Shown in pieces: positions 14,001 through 22,103 of a DNA stretch of 64,000 nucleotides. The stretch lies in contig NC_064772.1 in assembly GCF_011397635.1 (NCBI RefSeq), positions 16,073,035 to 16,137,034 of the forward strand, written 5' to 3'. Both the position numbers and the translations under genes were made by a program. How positions within the stretch are numbered: the first letter of the stretch is position 1; each line of letters opens with the position of its first letter. Origin of the DNA: Epinephelus fuscoguttatus. Its lineage: Eukaryota; Chordata; Actinopteri; Perciformes; Serranidae. The notes below the pieces were generated by a model. The model was not told where the DNA came from. It made no database searches and worked only from the letters and a program-made list of their open reading frames with translations.

Positions 14001-17000
14001 TACAGGGGTGGTTACAGTCCACTCCGCTCCTTTTCTTCCCACACATGTCACCACAGGTGTGAGGAATCTCACTGCGCTGCCACTCTGGGTTTGTCACTTT
14101 ACCTGCCAATCAAATGTGGAACAAAAAGGAGTGATGACTTTGATTATCTCATTTGCAGTCACAGACTCAATCAGTCATAGAACTAAAAAATAAATATTAA
14201 ATAATCTGACCTGACAACAAATAGATTCATGTTTAAAATACGTATTTAAATGCATAACTAAACAGTCACTCACCACAGAAGCAGGTGTAGGACGTTGGTG
14301 GTTTCAGTGCAACATTCTGGCAGGCCGGACATCTCCAGCCTTTAGCTGATTCTGAAAAAACAGCTTTGTTTTAACATATAAACATTTTTGTATTAACTTT
14401 TCATACAGAGAACAGCAGATATTCCCACTGGCCTAAAACTGCAAAGCAACACAACACACATTGTCGATGCAGCAGGAGCTTCAAAGCCTGGGTGCTGCTT
14501 TTCTTTGCTATTGTTAATGGGCACAAATAGGTATTGTCCATCTCCACAACAGTATTATGCATTACAGTGGATTATGTCCTGCTGTTTCATAGCCTCACAG
14601 AGATAACCATTCTGAGTGCACTGTGGGTCAGAGCTGCTAAAACTGTGTAGCAAACATCCAGATGTTGTTTAAAGGTCGTACCGTCTGCCTGAGAGGCCGG
14701 GGATCGAGCCCACTTCTTGATACAGTTCAGGTGGAAGACGTGGAAGCAGCTCTGGCAGCTCCACACCGGGGCCATGCACCGGATGACATCACAGCAAACC
14801 ATGCACTCGTACTTCTCCTCTGACAGCTGCTCTATCAGACATCCTGTGGAAGGAAGAGATTGGCAGTTCAGGAAACAAGGAGTGAATCAGACACTTAACA
14901 TCTTTAACCTCAGGAACACGGGCAGCTCTGTTAAAAAATAATGATGTGCTGAGGAGGCTGATTCAAACCCACAGGTTATTATCAAAATCTATTCTGCTAA
15001 ATTACAGGGTATTGAGTATAGAATGATACACACAAGACAGCTAAAATGTGTACTCACAAAACTAAATGTTTTACTCAATGACAGGCTAGAGAAAGTGTCA
15101 CCAGCAGCACACAGAGTTCTTTAGGAAAATTAAGGGCAATATCAAGAAGCGGTTAAATAGGTAACAAGGCGTCATGTGTGTACAGCTTCCAAACAAATTT
15201 AATTTAGGATGCTGTCAAATGATGGGAAATTACTGCTGTGGCTGCTAAATCTCTTTAAATATTAAAAAAAAATCAGCGAGAGTGTGCTTTTAAATGCTAT
15301 CTTTGACTCCTTGGTTTCTACTTAAGTGTTTAAAGATAACTGCACACTAACCTGTCTGTGTCTCCTTGCTCTCTGGCATCTTGTCCCAGTTCCTCTGGCC
15401 TGGCCTGTGGTTTTGATAATGCATTCTTCTCCCCCCTCTTGCCTGCTGGGGTGTGTGTCGTCCTGAGCCTCGTCCAGCTTTACAGACCGGATCCTGAGAT
15501 GATCTTCTATGGCCAGAGTCATCTTGGACACTGGGCCTCATCTCCAAGGCTGTTTCCTCTTGAGATGGTTGTTTGGGCGGTTTGATTGGTCCTTGACGTC
15601 GTTTTGCTTCAGTGTGTGCCCTCTGATGATCATCACGTTGAAAGTCTGGGCCAGTACTGCTCCTCTGACTTCTGTCCCTGATGTCTAACGAGGGGTTCTC
15701 TCCTTTGGTGTCATCTGACCTCTGACCCCCAACTGCAGCGTTGTTCTCCTTAAAACGACTACCCTTTTCAGGTTGTTGTCCTCTTCTCTGCTCCTGGCTA
15801 AACTTCCTTGGTTTTTTAGCCTGGGCATCCTGGTCTTCATTTGTTTGTTCAAAATTCCTTCCTGTATCTTCTCTTCGCCAGTTAGGTCCATCAGGTCCAT
15901 CCATGGGATATGCCCCGGAGTGAAAGCCCCCTGCACCTCTGTTGTTGCCATTATACGGACCAAAGTCGCCTCCTGGTCTTTGCCAACTGGAGCTGAAGCC
16001 ACCAAAATTCCCATTTACACTTCTATTCCCCTCTCTCCTCCCTCTACCTCTGCCTCGCCTTCTGGCTCCATCCTCTCCTTGGTATGGAGGTTGATGATGC
16101 AATGCATAATTTGAATTATCATGGCTAAATGGGGGTTTGAAGCCCTGGTGAAGGTGTCCATATTGTTGAGAAGGATCATAACTATTCAGGTTTCTGTCAT
16201 TGTTGTGTCTGGGGCGGCCTCTTCTGGATTTGTGCTGATAGATTTTTTGATGTGACGCCTCATCTGAATGGAGGTCAGGTGGATCTGCAAACAGATAAAA
16301 TGTCAAAAGACTGAAGCTGTGTGTATAATAATCCCAACCAAACACAGCTCCAGTAAATATGTTCAACATAAGAAATGACAGTAACAATGACTCAGTAGTT
16401 TTCACCGCTGACTCACTAGTCAATTACTGAGTCTGTAGCCCAGAATAATGTCTTTAAATTTATATAATGTCATAACACCAACATTAAAACTCTCAAAAAC
16501 ACACTGATGCCATTCATTTACTTATGGTATGAAGTCATTTGGTACTTTTCTGTCCTGTACTGTAACCTATACTCAGGATATGTAGCCAGCAGTTATACTA
16601 CAGCTATTAGGTAACCCGTTAGCTAGCTAGCAATCACAACTTTCACACACGCACACACTGGTGATACTGGGAGCTGACAGGCTAATCACATGTTTATTAG
16701 CTCCTGCTACTATATCCCAGGTCAGGTGTTATATCGGATTTCAAAGTTCACAGTCACGTGTTGTCACGTAAGATGCAATACTACCGTTAGCAACCCTTAG
16801 CAAGTCGAACGAGGATCTTATAAATGGAAAAATCAGCTGCTCGGTCAGTTAGCTGGTGTTAAGTGAAAGTTAATGTTAGCTAACGTTAGCCAAGCAACAT
16901 GCTAGGTAAATTAGCAGATGAAGAGAGTGTGTATAACGTTAGCAAGCTATTTTAAAAGGGACAGTGTGGAATTACAGAGCAGTTGAGTTTAAATTTGACG

Positions 17001-17068
17001 ATAATTACTCTACTGATAAAATATTTTGACAGCATGTTAGATAACTTACCTGAGGAGCCCTCAGCCAT
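1957..17068 (-). CDS. nfx1: NFX1, transcriptional repressor / RING-type zinc-finger protein (complete, 23 coding exons)
   Basis: NFX1 is a nuclear X-box DNA-binding and RNA-binding regulator; its RING-like finger is linked to ubiquitin ligase activity. The 23 exons found by eye all have GT-AG borders and keep frame, giving 1095 residues against about 1120 in human. Domains: disordered RG-rich N-terminus (7-317); RING/PHD-like finger with C331/C334, C347/C350, H355/C358 and C379/C382; about eight or nine NFX1-type Cys/His modules (about 400-885); R3H domain (988-1035, R1005xxxH1009); C-terminus IDYFDVQD. The start MAEGSS matches the human MAEA start and is followed by a clean donor. The homology runs through the RING, zinc-finger and R3H parts, which excludes NFXL1. 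The N-terminal half diverges strongly from human and lacks an intact PAM2 motif. The neighbour is ASAP1, head to head. Confidence 0.96.
2240..3365. mobile_element. long palindromic (inverted-repeat) element filling NFX1 intron 22
   Basis: Inverted arms are visible at two scales. The inner palindrome pairs about 2332-2503 with about 2578-2735, for example 2371-2395 with 2664-2688 and 2457-2503 with 2578-2623. The outer arm pairs 2261-2299 with 3289-3343; TCCATAGTCAG at 2261 is perfectly inverted at 3334-3344. The outer right arm is displaced by about 0.5 kb, consistent with another repeat inserted inside it. The arms have diverged, so this is old. It looks like a non-autonomous MITE/foldback element; no transposase is visible and the family is not named with confidence. 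Confidence 0.75.
2745..3180. mobile_element. probable second repeat nested in the palindromic element
   Basis: This block has no inverted partner in the palindrome around it and separates the inner from the outer right arm, so it looks like a later insertion. It holds two overlapping short open frames (2933-3194) with no recognisable domain. Exact ends and target duplication are not resolved. Confidence 0.45.
3397..3501 (-). CDS. nfx1: NFX1 coding exon 22
   Basis: 105 nt, residues 1036-1070. Encodes [20 protein letters not shown], then HIKQHSS; human has TTLTGVLEREMQARPPPPIP. Acceptor TTCCTAG, donor GTAAGT. Confidence 0.93.
3603..3748 (-). CDS. nfx1: NFX1 coding exon 21, R3H domain
   Basis: 146 nt, residues 988-1035. 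Contains [20 protein letters not shown] and [16 protein letters not shown]1005 and H1009 are the invariant RxxxH pair of R3H single-stranded nucleic-acid-binding domains. Acceptor CTGCAG, donor GTAAGA. Confidence 0.95.
3749..6885. other. NFX1 intron 20, no feature recognised
   Basis: 3.1 kb of AT-rich intron. The open frames here are short and resemble no known protein. A stretch near 6345-6470, with a motif like GATATCAGTTCACAATAACG, resembles a degenerate dispersed repeat, and similar sequence appears near 7825-7900, but I cannot define ends. Confidence 0.5.
6886..6952 (-). CDS. nfx1: NFX1 coding exon 20
   Basis: 67 nt, residues 965-987. Encodes [20 protein letters not shown] then NK, matching the human helix before the R3H domain. 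Acceptor TTTTAG, donor GTAAGA. Confidence 0.93.
7069..7206 (-). CDS. nfx1: NFX1 coding exon 19
   Basis: 138 nt, residues 919-964. Encodes [20 protein letters not shown] and SDPFNVRS then SDSLKEDAR, strongly conserved with human. Acceptor TCTCAG; the donor GTCTGC is weak by consensus. Confidence 0.93.
7656..7757 (-). CDS. nfx1: NFX1 coding exon 18
   Basis: 102 nt, residues 885-918. Encodes [20 protein letters not shown], then KKELKQTR; the human equivalent is IAAISMASKITDMQLGGSVE. Probably a helical linker between zinc fingers and R3H. The donor GTGCAG is weak. Confidence 0.92.
8279..8352 (-). CDS. nfx1: NFX1 coding exon 17
   Basis: 74 nt, residues 861-884. Encodes [16 protein letters not shown] and ends SYQR across the junction. 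It closes the cysteine-rich region. Donor GTCAGT. Confidence 0.93.
8897..9127 (-). CDS. nfx1: NFX1 coding exon 16, last NFX1-type zinc fingers
   Basis: 231 nt, residues 784-860. Contains [26 protein letters not shown] and [18 protein letters not shown]. The 139-codon open frame at 8743-9162 on the same strand is another frame across this exon and its flanks. Acceptor CCACAG, donor GTACAA. Confidence 0.95.
9219..9298 (-). CDS. nfx1: NFX1 coding exon 15
   Basis: 80 nt, residues 757-783. Encodes [20 protein letters not shown] then CMGKHE. Acceptor CATTTAG, donor GTAACG. Confidence 0.93.
9468..10130. repeat. possible dispersed repeat in NFX1 intron 14
   Basis: The block from AAGGCCAAGATACACC to the GGTGAGACACACC area near 10050 reads like a teleost dispersed repeat, and the flanking intron is otherwise featureless. 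I could not demonstrate terminal repeats or a target-site duplication, so this is pattern recognition only. Confidence 0.3.
10461..10580 (-). CDS. nfx1: NFX1 coding exon 14
   Basis: 120 nt, residues 717-756. Encodes [18 protein letters not shown], then [17 protein letters not shown], collinear with human. Acceptor TTCCTAG, donor GTGAGA. Confidence 0.94.
10809..10917 (-). CDS. nfx1: NFX1 coding exon 13, NFX1-type zinc finger
   Basis: 109 nt, residues 681-716. Contains [20 protein letters not shown] and then [13 protein letters not shown]. Acceptor TCTAG, donor GTGAGT. Confidence 0.94.
11388..11470 (-). CDS. nfx1: NFX1 coding exon 12, NFX1-type zinc finger
   Basis: 83 nt, residues 653-680. 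Encodes [20 protein letters not shown] followed by LCCV, nearly identical to human. Donor GTGAGT. Confidence 0.94.
11567..11597 (-). CDS. nfx1: NFX1 coding exon 11 (31-nt microexon)
   Basis: 31 nt, residues 643-652, encoding [10 protein letters not shown] plus one base. Human has ELPCTSLKSED at this place. Flanked by a pyrimidine-rich acceptor and a GTGAGA donor. Its length is not a multiple of three, so skipping it would break the frame. Confidence 0.9.
11705..11802 (-). CDS. nfx1: NFX1 coding exon 10, NFX1-type zinc finger
   Basis: 98 nt, residues 610-642. Contains [18 protein letters not shown] and RCRCGSKTK. Acceptor TTTCAG, donor GTAGGC. Confidence 0.94.
12588..12805 (-). CDS. nfx1: NFX1 coding exon 9, NFX1-type zinc fingers
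   Basis: 218 nt, residues 537-609. Contains [20 protein letters not shown], then [10 protein letters not shown] and [16 protein letters not shown], matching the human order. Donor GTAACG is slightly unusual. Confidence 0.94.
12912..13011 (-). CDS. nfx1: NFX1 coding exon 8
   Basis: 100 nt, residues 504-536. Encodes [16 protein letters not shown] and FSCQKLCGK, collinear with human. Acceptor TTCTTTAG, donor GTAAGT. Confidence 0.94.
13127..13266 (-). CDS. nfx1: NFX1 coding exon 7, NFX1-type zinc finger
   Basis: 140 nt, residues 457-503. Contains [19 protein letters not shown] followed by ACQPC, a full NFX1-type module. Acceptor TTTGCAG, donor GTGAGT. Confidence 0.94.
13394..13465 (-). CDS. nfx1: NFX1 coding exon 6
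   Basis: 72 nt, residues 433-456. Completes the first module with [13 protein letters not shown] and continues KSCTCGKT. Donor GTATTC. Confidence 0.93.
13997..14102 (-). CDS. nfx1: NFX1 coding exon 5, first NFX1-type zinc finger
   Basis: 106 nt, residues 398-432 plus two bases. Encodes [18 protein letters not shown] and the DCNHPCN start of the first NFX1-type module, collinear with human. Donor GTGAGC. Confidence 0.94.
14274..14351 (-). CDS. nfx1: NFX1 coding exon 4, end of the RING-like finger
   Basis: 78 nt, residues 372-397. [10 protein letters not shown] supplies the last CxxC pair of the finger and SYTCFCG leads into the NFX1 zinc-finger array. Donor GTGAGT. Confidence 0.94.
14682..14843 (-). 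CDS. nfx1: NFX1 coding exon 3, RING/PHD-like finger (first part)
   Basis: 162 nt, residues 318-371. Contains YECMVCC, then WSCQSC, then [18 protein letters not shown], nearly identical to human NFX1. These give six of the eight predicted metal ligands. Acceptor CCACAG, donor GTACGA. Confidence 0.95.
15352..16284 (-). CDS. nfx1: NFX1 coding exon 2, RG/Q/N-rich disordered region
   Basis: 933 nt encoding residues 7-317. Acceptor TTTGCAG at 16285-16291 and donor GTTAGT. The composition is basic and low in complexity, with [10 protein letters not shown] around residue 75 and a following Gly/Phe/Asn-rich stretch, then Lys/Arg/Gln/Ser-rich sequence. No folded domain is visible. The position matching the human PAM2 motif (residues 8-20) reads [13 protein letters not shown], without the Phe and Pro of that motif. 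Confidence 0.92.
17050..17068 (-). CDS. nfx1: NFX1 coding exon 1
   Basis: Start codon at 17068-17066. Encodes MAEGSS plus one base, then donor GTAAG. Human NFX1 also has a very short first coding segment beginning MAEA. Confidence 0.88.
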
Positions 17069-17360
17069 TCAGTTTGAACTCTGGTTGTTGCTTCTCACAC
17101 GACACAAGTTTGAGGACAACAGGCTGTTTTGCGAGATATGACAGGGGTGTCCAGGTACTTGGCGACAATGTCCACTATCCCAGTTGTGTTCTGGTTGTCA
17201 AAACTGAGGCGAACTCCCTAAACAGGCAGAACCAATCCCCTCCCACCTTCAACTCACTTTATCAACACTAGCTTAAAGCTAACACAAGCTATATTAAGCT
17301 AGCCAGAATTAAAACAGGAACTTCCGGTCAGTGTTTCCAAAGTAAAACCGGAAGTGATTG
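17069..17360 (-). promoter_or_regulatory. NFX1 5' UTR and proximal promoter with an inverted ETS pair
   Basis: Directly upstream of the NFX1 start. ACTTCCGGT at 17320-17328 and its exact reverse complement ACCGGAAGT at 17347-17355 are ETS (GABP/ELK-type) core sites, typical of TATA-less broadly expressed promoters. No TATA box is evident. The transcription start is inferred to lie between about 17075 and 17320. Confidence 0.55.
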
Positions 17361-20300
17361 CATGTCAAGAGAATTCTAATTATTTAACATAACACATACA
17401 GAACCTCCGTCTGATAACATTGTGGTTATAAAATACGGTTTAAAACACGATAAACCAAGTTAATGATATATCAGTTATTAGTTATTAATAATTAACTGAG
17501 AACCATAAACCCATTCATGGCATAAAAAGACATTTGACAGAAAATAATGTTAATGAACGACCACAAGGTGGCGCTCCATATTTGGATTAGTCTGATGGAG
17601 AGTAGAGAGGCTTCTCAGATTGAGATGAATTAGGAGCATAATAAAATGTATTACATCATAGTTTTGCATATATTTATACACTTTTACACTTGTATACTGC
17701 CTGTGTACTTCACTACAAATGTGAAATTAATGTTAAGTATAACTTGCCTAGAGATCAAAGATCATTCTGTGCACAGTTTAGATGTCTCGTATTACCACTA
17801 GGCTATATATTGAAACTGGAAGATACAAAGGTGTAACTAAAGATTAAAGAATTTGTGAATATTGTGAGCTAATTGACATGGGAAATAATTTATTTCATTT
17901 TGTACTGTTGTCTATATCATGATTTATAACAAATATTGTTTAAAAAAGTTCAAATTCCTGATTTTCATTTCATACTTATGGAGGATCAAGCTCTAACTGT
18001 ATCCCTTTTTTATTTGTTTTTGCATTCTCCGAGTGTCTTTTTAGGGTGTGGGAATGGAGGAGAACATGACAAGTAATAGAACAAGTAACATGACGGATCC
18101 CTCTAACCCTGTTTTGTTTGGACACCCTTGGTCTGTGAACTGGATCAAATAATGTTTGGCACTGATTCATGTAGATGCAAATTTTGTCTTGTTTGGATCT
18201 GTGTATTTTGTCTTGCACTCAGGGGGCTGTGTTTGTGCTTTGTATTTCTTTTATTGTTGTTGTTGTTGTTATTGTTGTTGTTCATGTTGGGGTTGGATGT
18301 CTTTTGAAGGATTATTTGTGGGAGATTTATGTCTTTTTTGCCAGATATTGTCTGTGTTTATGTCTGGATGTTAGTCATGTATTGTGGTGTTAGATGTTGG
18401 TGGGTTAACATTCCTGAATGTTTGGTTTGTTATTGGTTAATGTGCCTGAATAATCCCATGATGGATGGGTTATTAGATGTCCAGGAAGAAAATAAAATGT
18501 TCATTCGTTGTATAACTGTAACATCAAACATACTCTGTATTTCACTGTACATGTAAATTATATATTTTTACAGTTAATACACACTGTGAATATCATCACT
18601 GTCAATATTAATATAAGCAAACAATATATACTCCTAAATCGAACTACCTATGTATAGAAAGCAACAAACTGTTACATTAATAATTCTGTATTTAATCCAG
18701 CACCCTTTGCACTCTGCACCATTACACTATTGTCTCACTGTCTGCAAAAATGTTTATGTTTACCTTGTCCAGATATGTTTTTGTCCTTCTTTTTAGCTGT
18801 TATGTCTGTATATATTTCTGTGCACTACACTGACAGCAACAAAAAACGGAGTTAAATTCCTTGCATGTGTACACACTTACTTGGCCTATAAATCTGATTC
18901 AGATTATTTTCTATAATAACAGATTAAAGAGTGGATATGTAAAAACTAGTACGGAGCGCTACCAGACACTTTCTGTGATTTCACGAGATAAGTTTGAGAT
19001 GAACCTCAACGAATTTAGCTGGGTAAGACAGATTCGTGATCTGTGAGTTGAGAATAAGGCTCATTGTCAAAGAATTTTGAGGAGATTATGACACACAGCT
19101 GCAAGGTCAAAAACGGAAGTAGTGTACATTACTTTTTGGCACACTTCCAATCTTTGATATACATATATATATATATATATTTTTTTAAATCATACAAAGA
19201 TTACACATCATGTATTACATGTGTATAACATTTTCTATGTTTTCCTTTTTTGGCTTTCTGTACATATCTGATTCCCTTGAGGATAATAAAGCTTTGAATT
19301 ATTTTAATTTGAACTGAATTTATGTCAGAGATTGATTAGTCTTTGGGTACCTATATGACAATAATATATAAACAATCAGTTTCCAGAAAACACATTTTTT
19401 CCCAGTGACAGTTGAACTAAATTCAAATGAACTCATCTGACAGTAGGGGACACTAGTGCAAGTGCAAGTGTTATCAGCCCATGCCCATGATAGCCTAGGA
19501 AAATGAATGTAATGACCAGTAACAGCTCATGGTGATTCACTTTCTGAGCTGGTAGGCAGCCTAGTAACTTCCACCCATTGGTTTAAGGAATAGAACACTT
19601 TAAAATGGTGAGGTTAAAACATTTCTCAAGGTTTTGCTGCATTACAGTATAAACTAGAAGGCCTCAGTGACGATTTTCAACTGTTAACATAGATGAAAAG
19701 AGGCTTTACACTGAATTGTGCTGCTTTTGAAGGCAGCTTGCTTTAACTGACAATAATTATGTGTGCTATTCTTTTAATGACACTCAAGGACTTTAAATAT
19801 CCCTCTCACTGTAGCTTCGAGTCAAACAAACCAAACCTGTATGCTTATTTTCTGTAAATGGTTGTTTTCTGTGGCAGGCCGACAGTCACAGAATCCAGAT
19901 CACGCATGCGCAGAGTGACTCCTCGGCCCCGTCAACCAGGCGAGGTGGGTGGGAGAGAGCTGCGTCAAGGTGCCGTTAATGGATAGAAATGACCGGAAAA
20001 TAGGCACGGTGGTTTTCAAAATAATATATTAAAACACTGAAGTGACAAGAGCTTTCCGCTTTTTGTCGCACAGCAGCTCTATTTATGTGCATCATGTTAG
20101 CTATTTGAGTTTATATCACCGGAAGCTCTGTTTAGATGTTTATCATCATCATTGTGTTTTGTTTTCAACTTCAAATAGACTCTCATCGATGATTCACTAC
20201 TATTATACAACACTTATTTGAATCGGGATCAGCTTTAATTAAAATGTGTGTATAAATATAAGGGTTTTTTTATAAGGTTTTTTTTTTCAGTGTACACACA

Positions 20301-20689
20301 GAGAAATTGACATGCAGCTAAAACAAGGACAACAAAGGTGAACAAGGCAAACATTTGACCACTATGTATAGATATAATTTCCTTAATTAACTGAATTTAC
20401 AATATATGCATAATTTAAAAAAGTGATACTCTTCTTTAACCTTCCACACAACATAAAGCGGTGCCGAATATTTTGTGTGATTGGTCAGCTGTTTTGTAAA
20501 AGTGTCAATACAGTAACACTCAAAAATATTAGACTTTGCAGACGTATGTGTAAATTTGCCTATTTTATGTGGCAATGACATTCAAATAACATTCTTTAAA
20601 TAATTTAGTACGTCTGATTAGCTGAAAGATTTAATAAATAAATTTAAACATTTATTATTTGCTTGTCATTCCGGGTTTTTATTTTGAAA
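17361..20689. other. intergenic region between NFX1 and ASAP1
   Basis: About 3.3 kb with no supported gene. It is AT-rich with simple repeats: a GTT-type tract at 18253-18290 and an AT tract with T-run near 19163-19187. The open frames at 18156-18556 are low-complexity Cys/Val-rich artefacts of the GTT tract. A short CpG-containing patch is listed separately. Confidence 0.6.
19895..20000. promoter_or_regulatory. CpG-containing patch with an NRF1-like site
   Basis: CACGCATGCGCA at 19901-19912 is close to the NRF1 palindrome and is followed by a CpG-rich stretch to about 19980, unlike its AT-rich surroundings. It could be an upstream ASAP1 promoter or noncoding first exon, or a distal element. 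No splice donor could be assigned. Confidence 0.35.
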
Positions 20690-21357
20690 CCCTTTACCGG
20701 AAACCACGCCGTTCCTTCCTGCTGACTTGACGGTTGCTGTGAGAAGCTCGAGCGCGGCCGAGCAGGAGAGAGTGGCATTGAATGTGTCTGCGGCAGCGTT
20801 TAGCGTTAAAAAACAAAAACTACGGCTGAAGGAGAGAGGACCAAACCCCGCTGCAGTCAGAGACGACCTCGGCAGACCATGGACTATGATAAATTTTAAA
20901 CAGAGGCTGGTAACGGCGGGCTGTTTTGACGACAAGCGGTTTATTGAACATCTGTAGACCATAATGAGGGCATCCGCTATTCTTTACGGTGGTTTTTCCT
21001 CCGAGGTTTAGTTAGACGCAGAGTGACACTATTTATAAATGCGTCGTTTTTAGACATCCTCGCAAGGAATACACACACCGAGGGGACACAGCCTGCAGAA
21101 ATTTAGTTAATTCCCTCCTTCCATGGCCCCTGGGGAACACTGAAGTCATTTGAGAAGTCACCGGAGAAGAAGACACGTCTTAATCATCTCGATAGTTTTA
21201 CACAGTTTTGCGAGGAAAACAGGCTCTCCCCGTCCTCCCATCGGCTCGCGGTCGCACCAGACTCCCACTGCTTTTTCTCTGTTTTTGAATCTTACATGGT
21301 TTTGTCCTTCTGAGCATTCATCGCCAACCCTCCCGTGGGCATTTTCCCCGTTAAAGG
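20690..21357 (+). promoter_or_regulatory. ASAP1 CpG-rich promoter / 5' UTR
   Basis: CpG density rises sharply from about 20695 (CGAGCGCGGCCGAGC near 20749) through the first coding exon. In frame, TAA AGG lies immediately before the ATG at 21358, so translation from an unspliced leader must begin there. Because AAAG|G just before the ATG could also serve as an acceptor, an upstream exon adding an N-terminal extension, as in human ASAP1, cannot be excluded; I did not find such an exon. Confidence 0.55.
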
Positions 21358-21483
21358 ATGCCGGATCAAATATCGGTGTCCGAGTTTCTCTCGGAGACAA
21401 CAGAGGATTACAATTCCCCGACAACATCCAGCTTCACCACCCGACTGCAGAGCTGCAGGAACACAGTCAATGTGCTGGAGGAG
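21358..21483 (+). CDS. asap1: ASAP1 coding exon 1 (of those visible)
   Basis: 126 nt, residues 1-42, phase 0. Encodes MPDQISVSEFLSETTEDYNS and ends NTVNVLEE before donor GTAAGG. ASAP1 and ASAP2 both begin MPDQISVSEF; the ETTEDYNSPTTSSFTTRL wording is that of ASAP1. Confidence 0.95.
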
Positions 21484-22054
21484 GTAAGGCCACGGTGTCA
21501 GCCTGCCTGCGAGCTGTGTGCATGATGGATGGATGGATGATTGAGGATGCCTGAGTAAACAACACAACATTATGCTACATTATAACACAAAAATAAATCT
21601 TTAACGCAAATACAACATGTTTTATTGGTGAAGTGCAGTTTAAATACAACCAAGGCCACATGCAATGAAGCCTAAATTCAACTGGTGATATTTGACAGTA
21701 TTGCAAAATCCCATTAGAGGCCCAAATGCATTACTGTGTTGCACCAGAAAAGGAAATAATTGCACCTGTTGAGCTGCAGTTGCTGTAAAACTGCATATTG
21801 GTATGCACTAGTTCACTACCATCTGCAGAAATGGACACCCCCCCCCCCCCCCCTGCAGAGCTGGTGTGTGTAGGTGAGCTCTCATCTTGTGCTTGTGAAT
21901 CTGCTGCCTTTTTCTTGCCAGATATGTAGAGTAATAATAGAGGGGGTGGATGGCTTTGGTGGTGTAGGGAATAGGAGGATGTGCACTCAGGCCTGCAGCT
22001 CTCTGTGTTCACTATTACATAACTCACAGCTTCAGAGCATGCTGCCAGGCTGTA

Positions 22055-22103
<49 letters not shown>

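Noticed and set aside
15358..16114. Plus-strand frames inside the NFX1 exon 2 region (up to 113 codons)
   Set aside because: Antisense shadows of the low-complexity exon 2; no domain and no splice support.
15352..16423. Reading the 358-codon minus-strand frame as a complete single-exon gene starting at 16423
   Set aside because: Only 15352-16284 continues into the rest of NFX1 through proper acceptor and donor sites; the part upstream of 16284 is intron.
18156..18556. Three overlapping Cys/Val-rich frames of about 75 codons
   Set aside because: Produced by the GTT-type simple repeat; no homology.
20727..20957. 76-codon frame in the ASAP1 leader as an upstream coding exon
   Set aside because: It begins at a TTG, not an ATG, ends in a stop well before the ASAP1 start, and does not resemble the human ASAP1 N-terminal extension.
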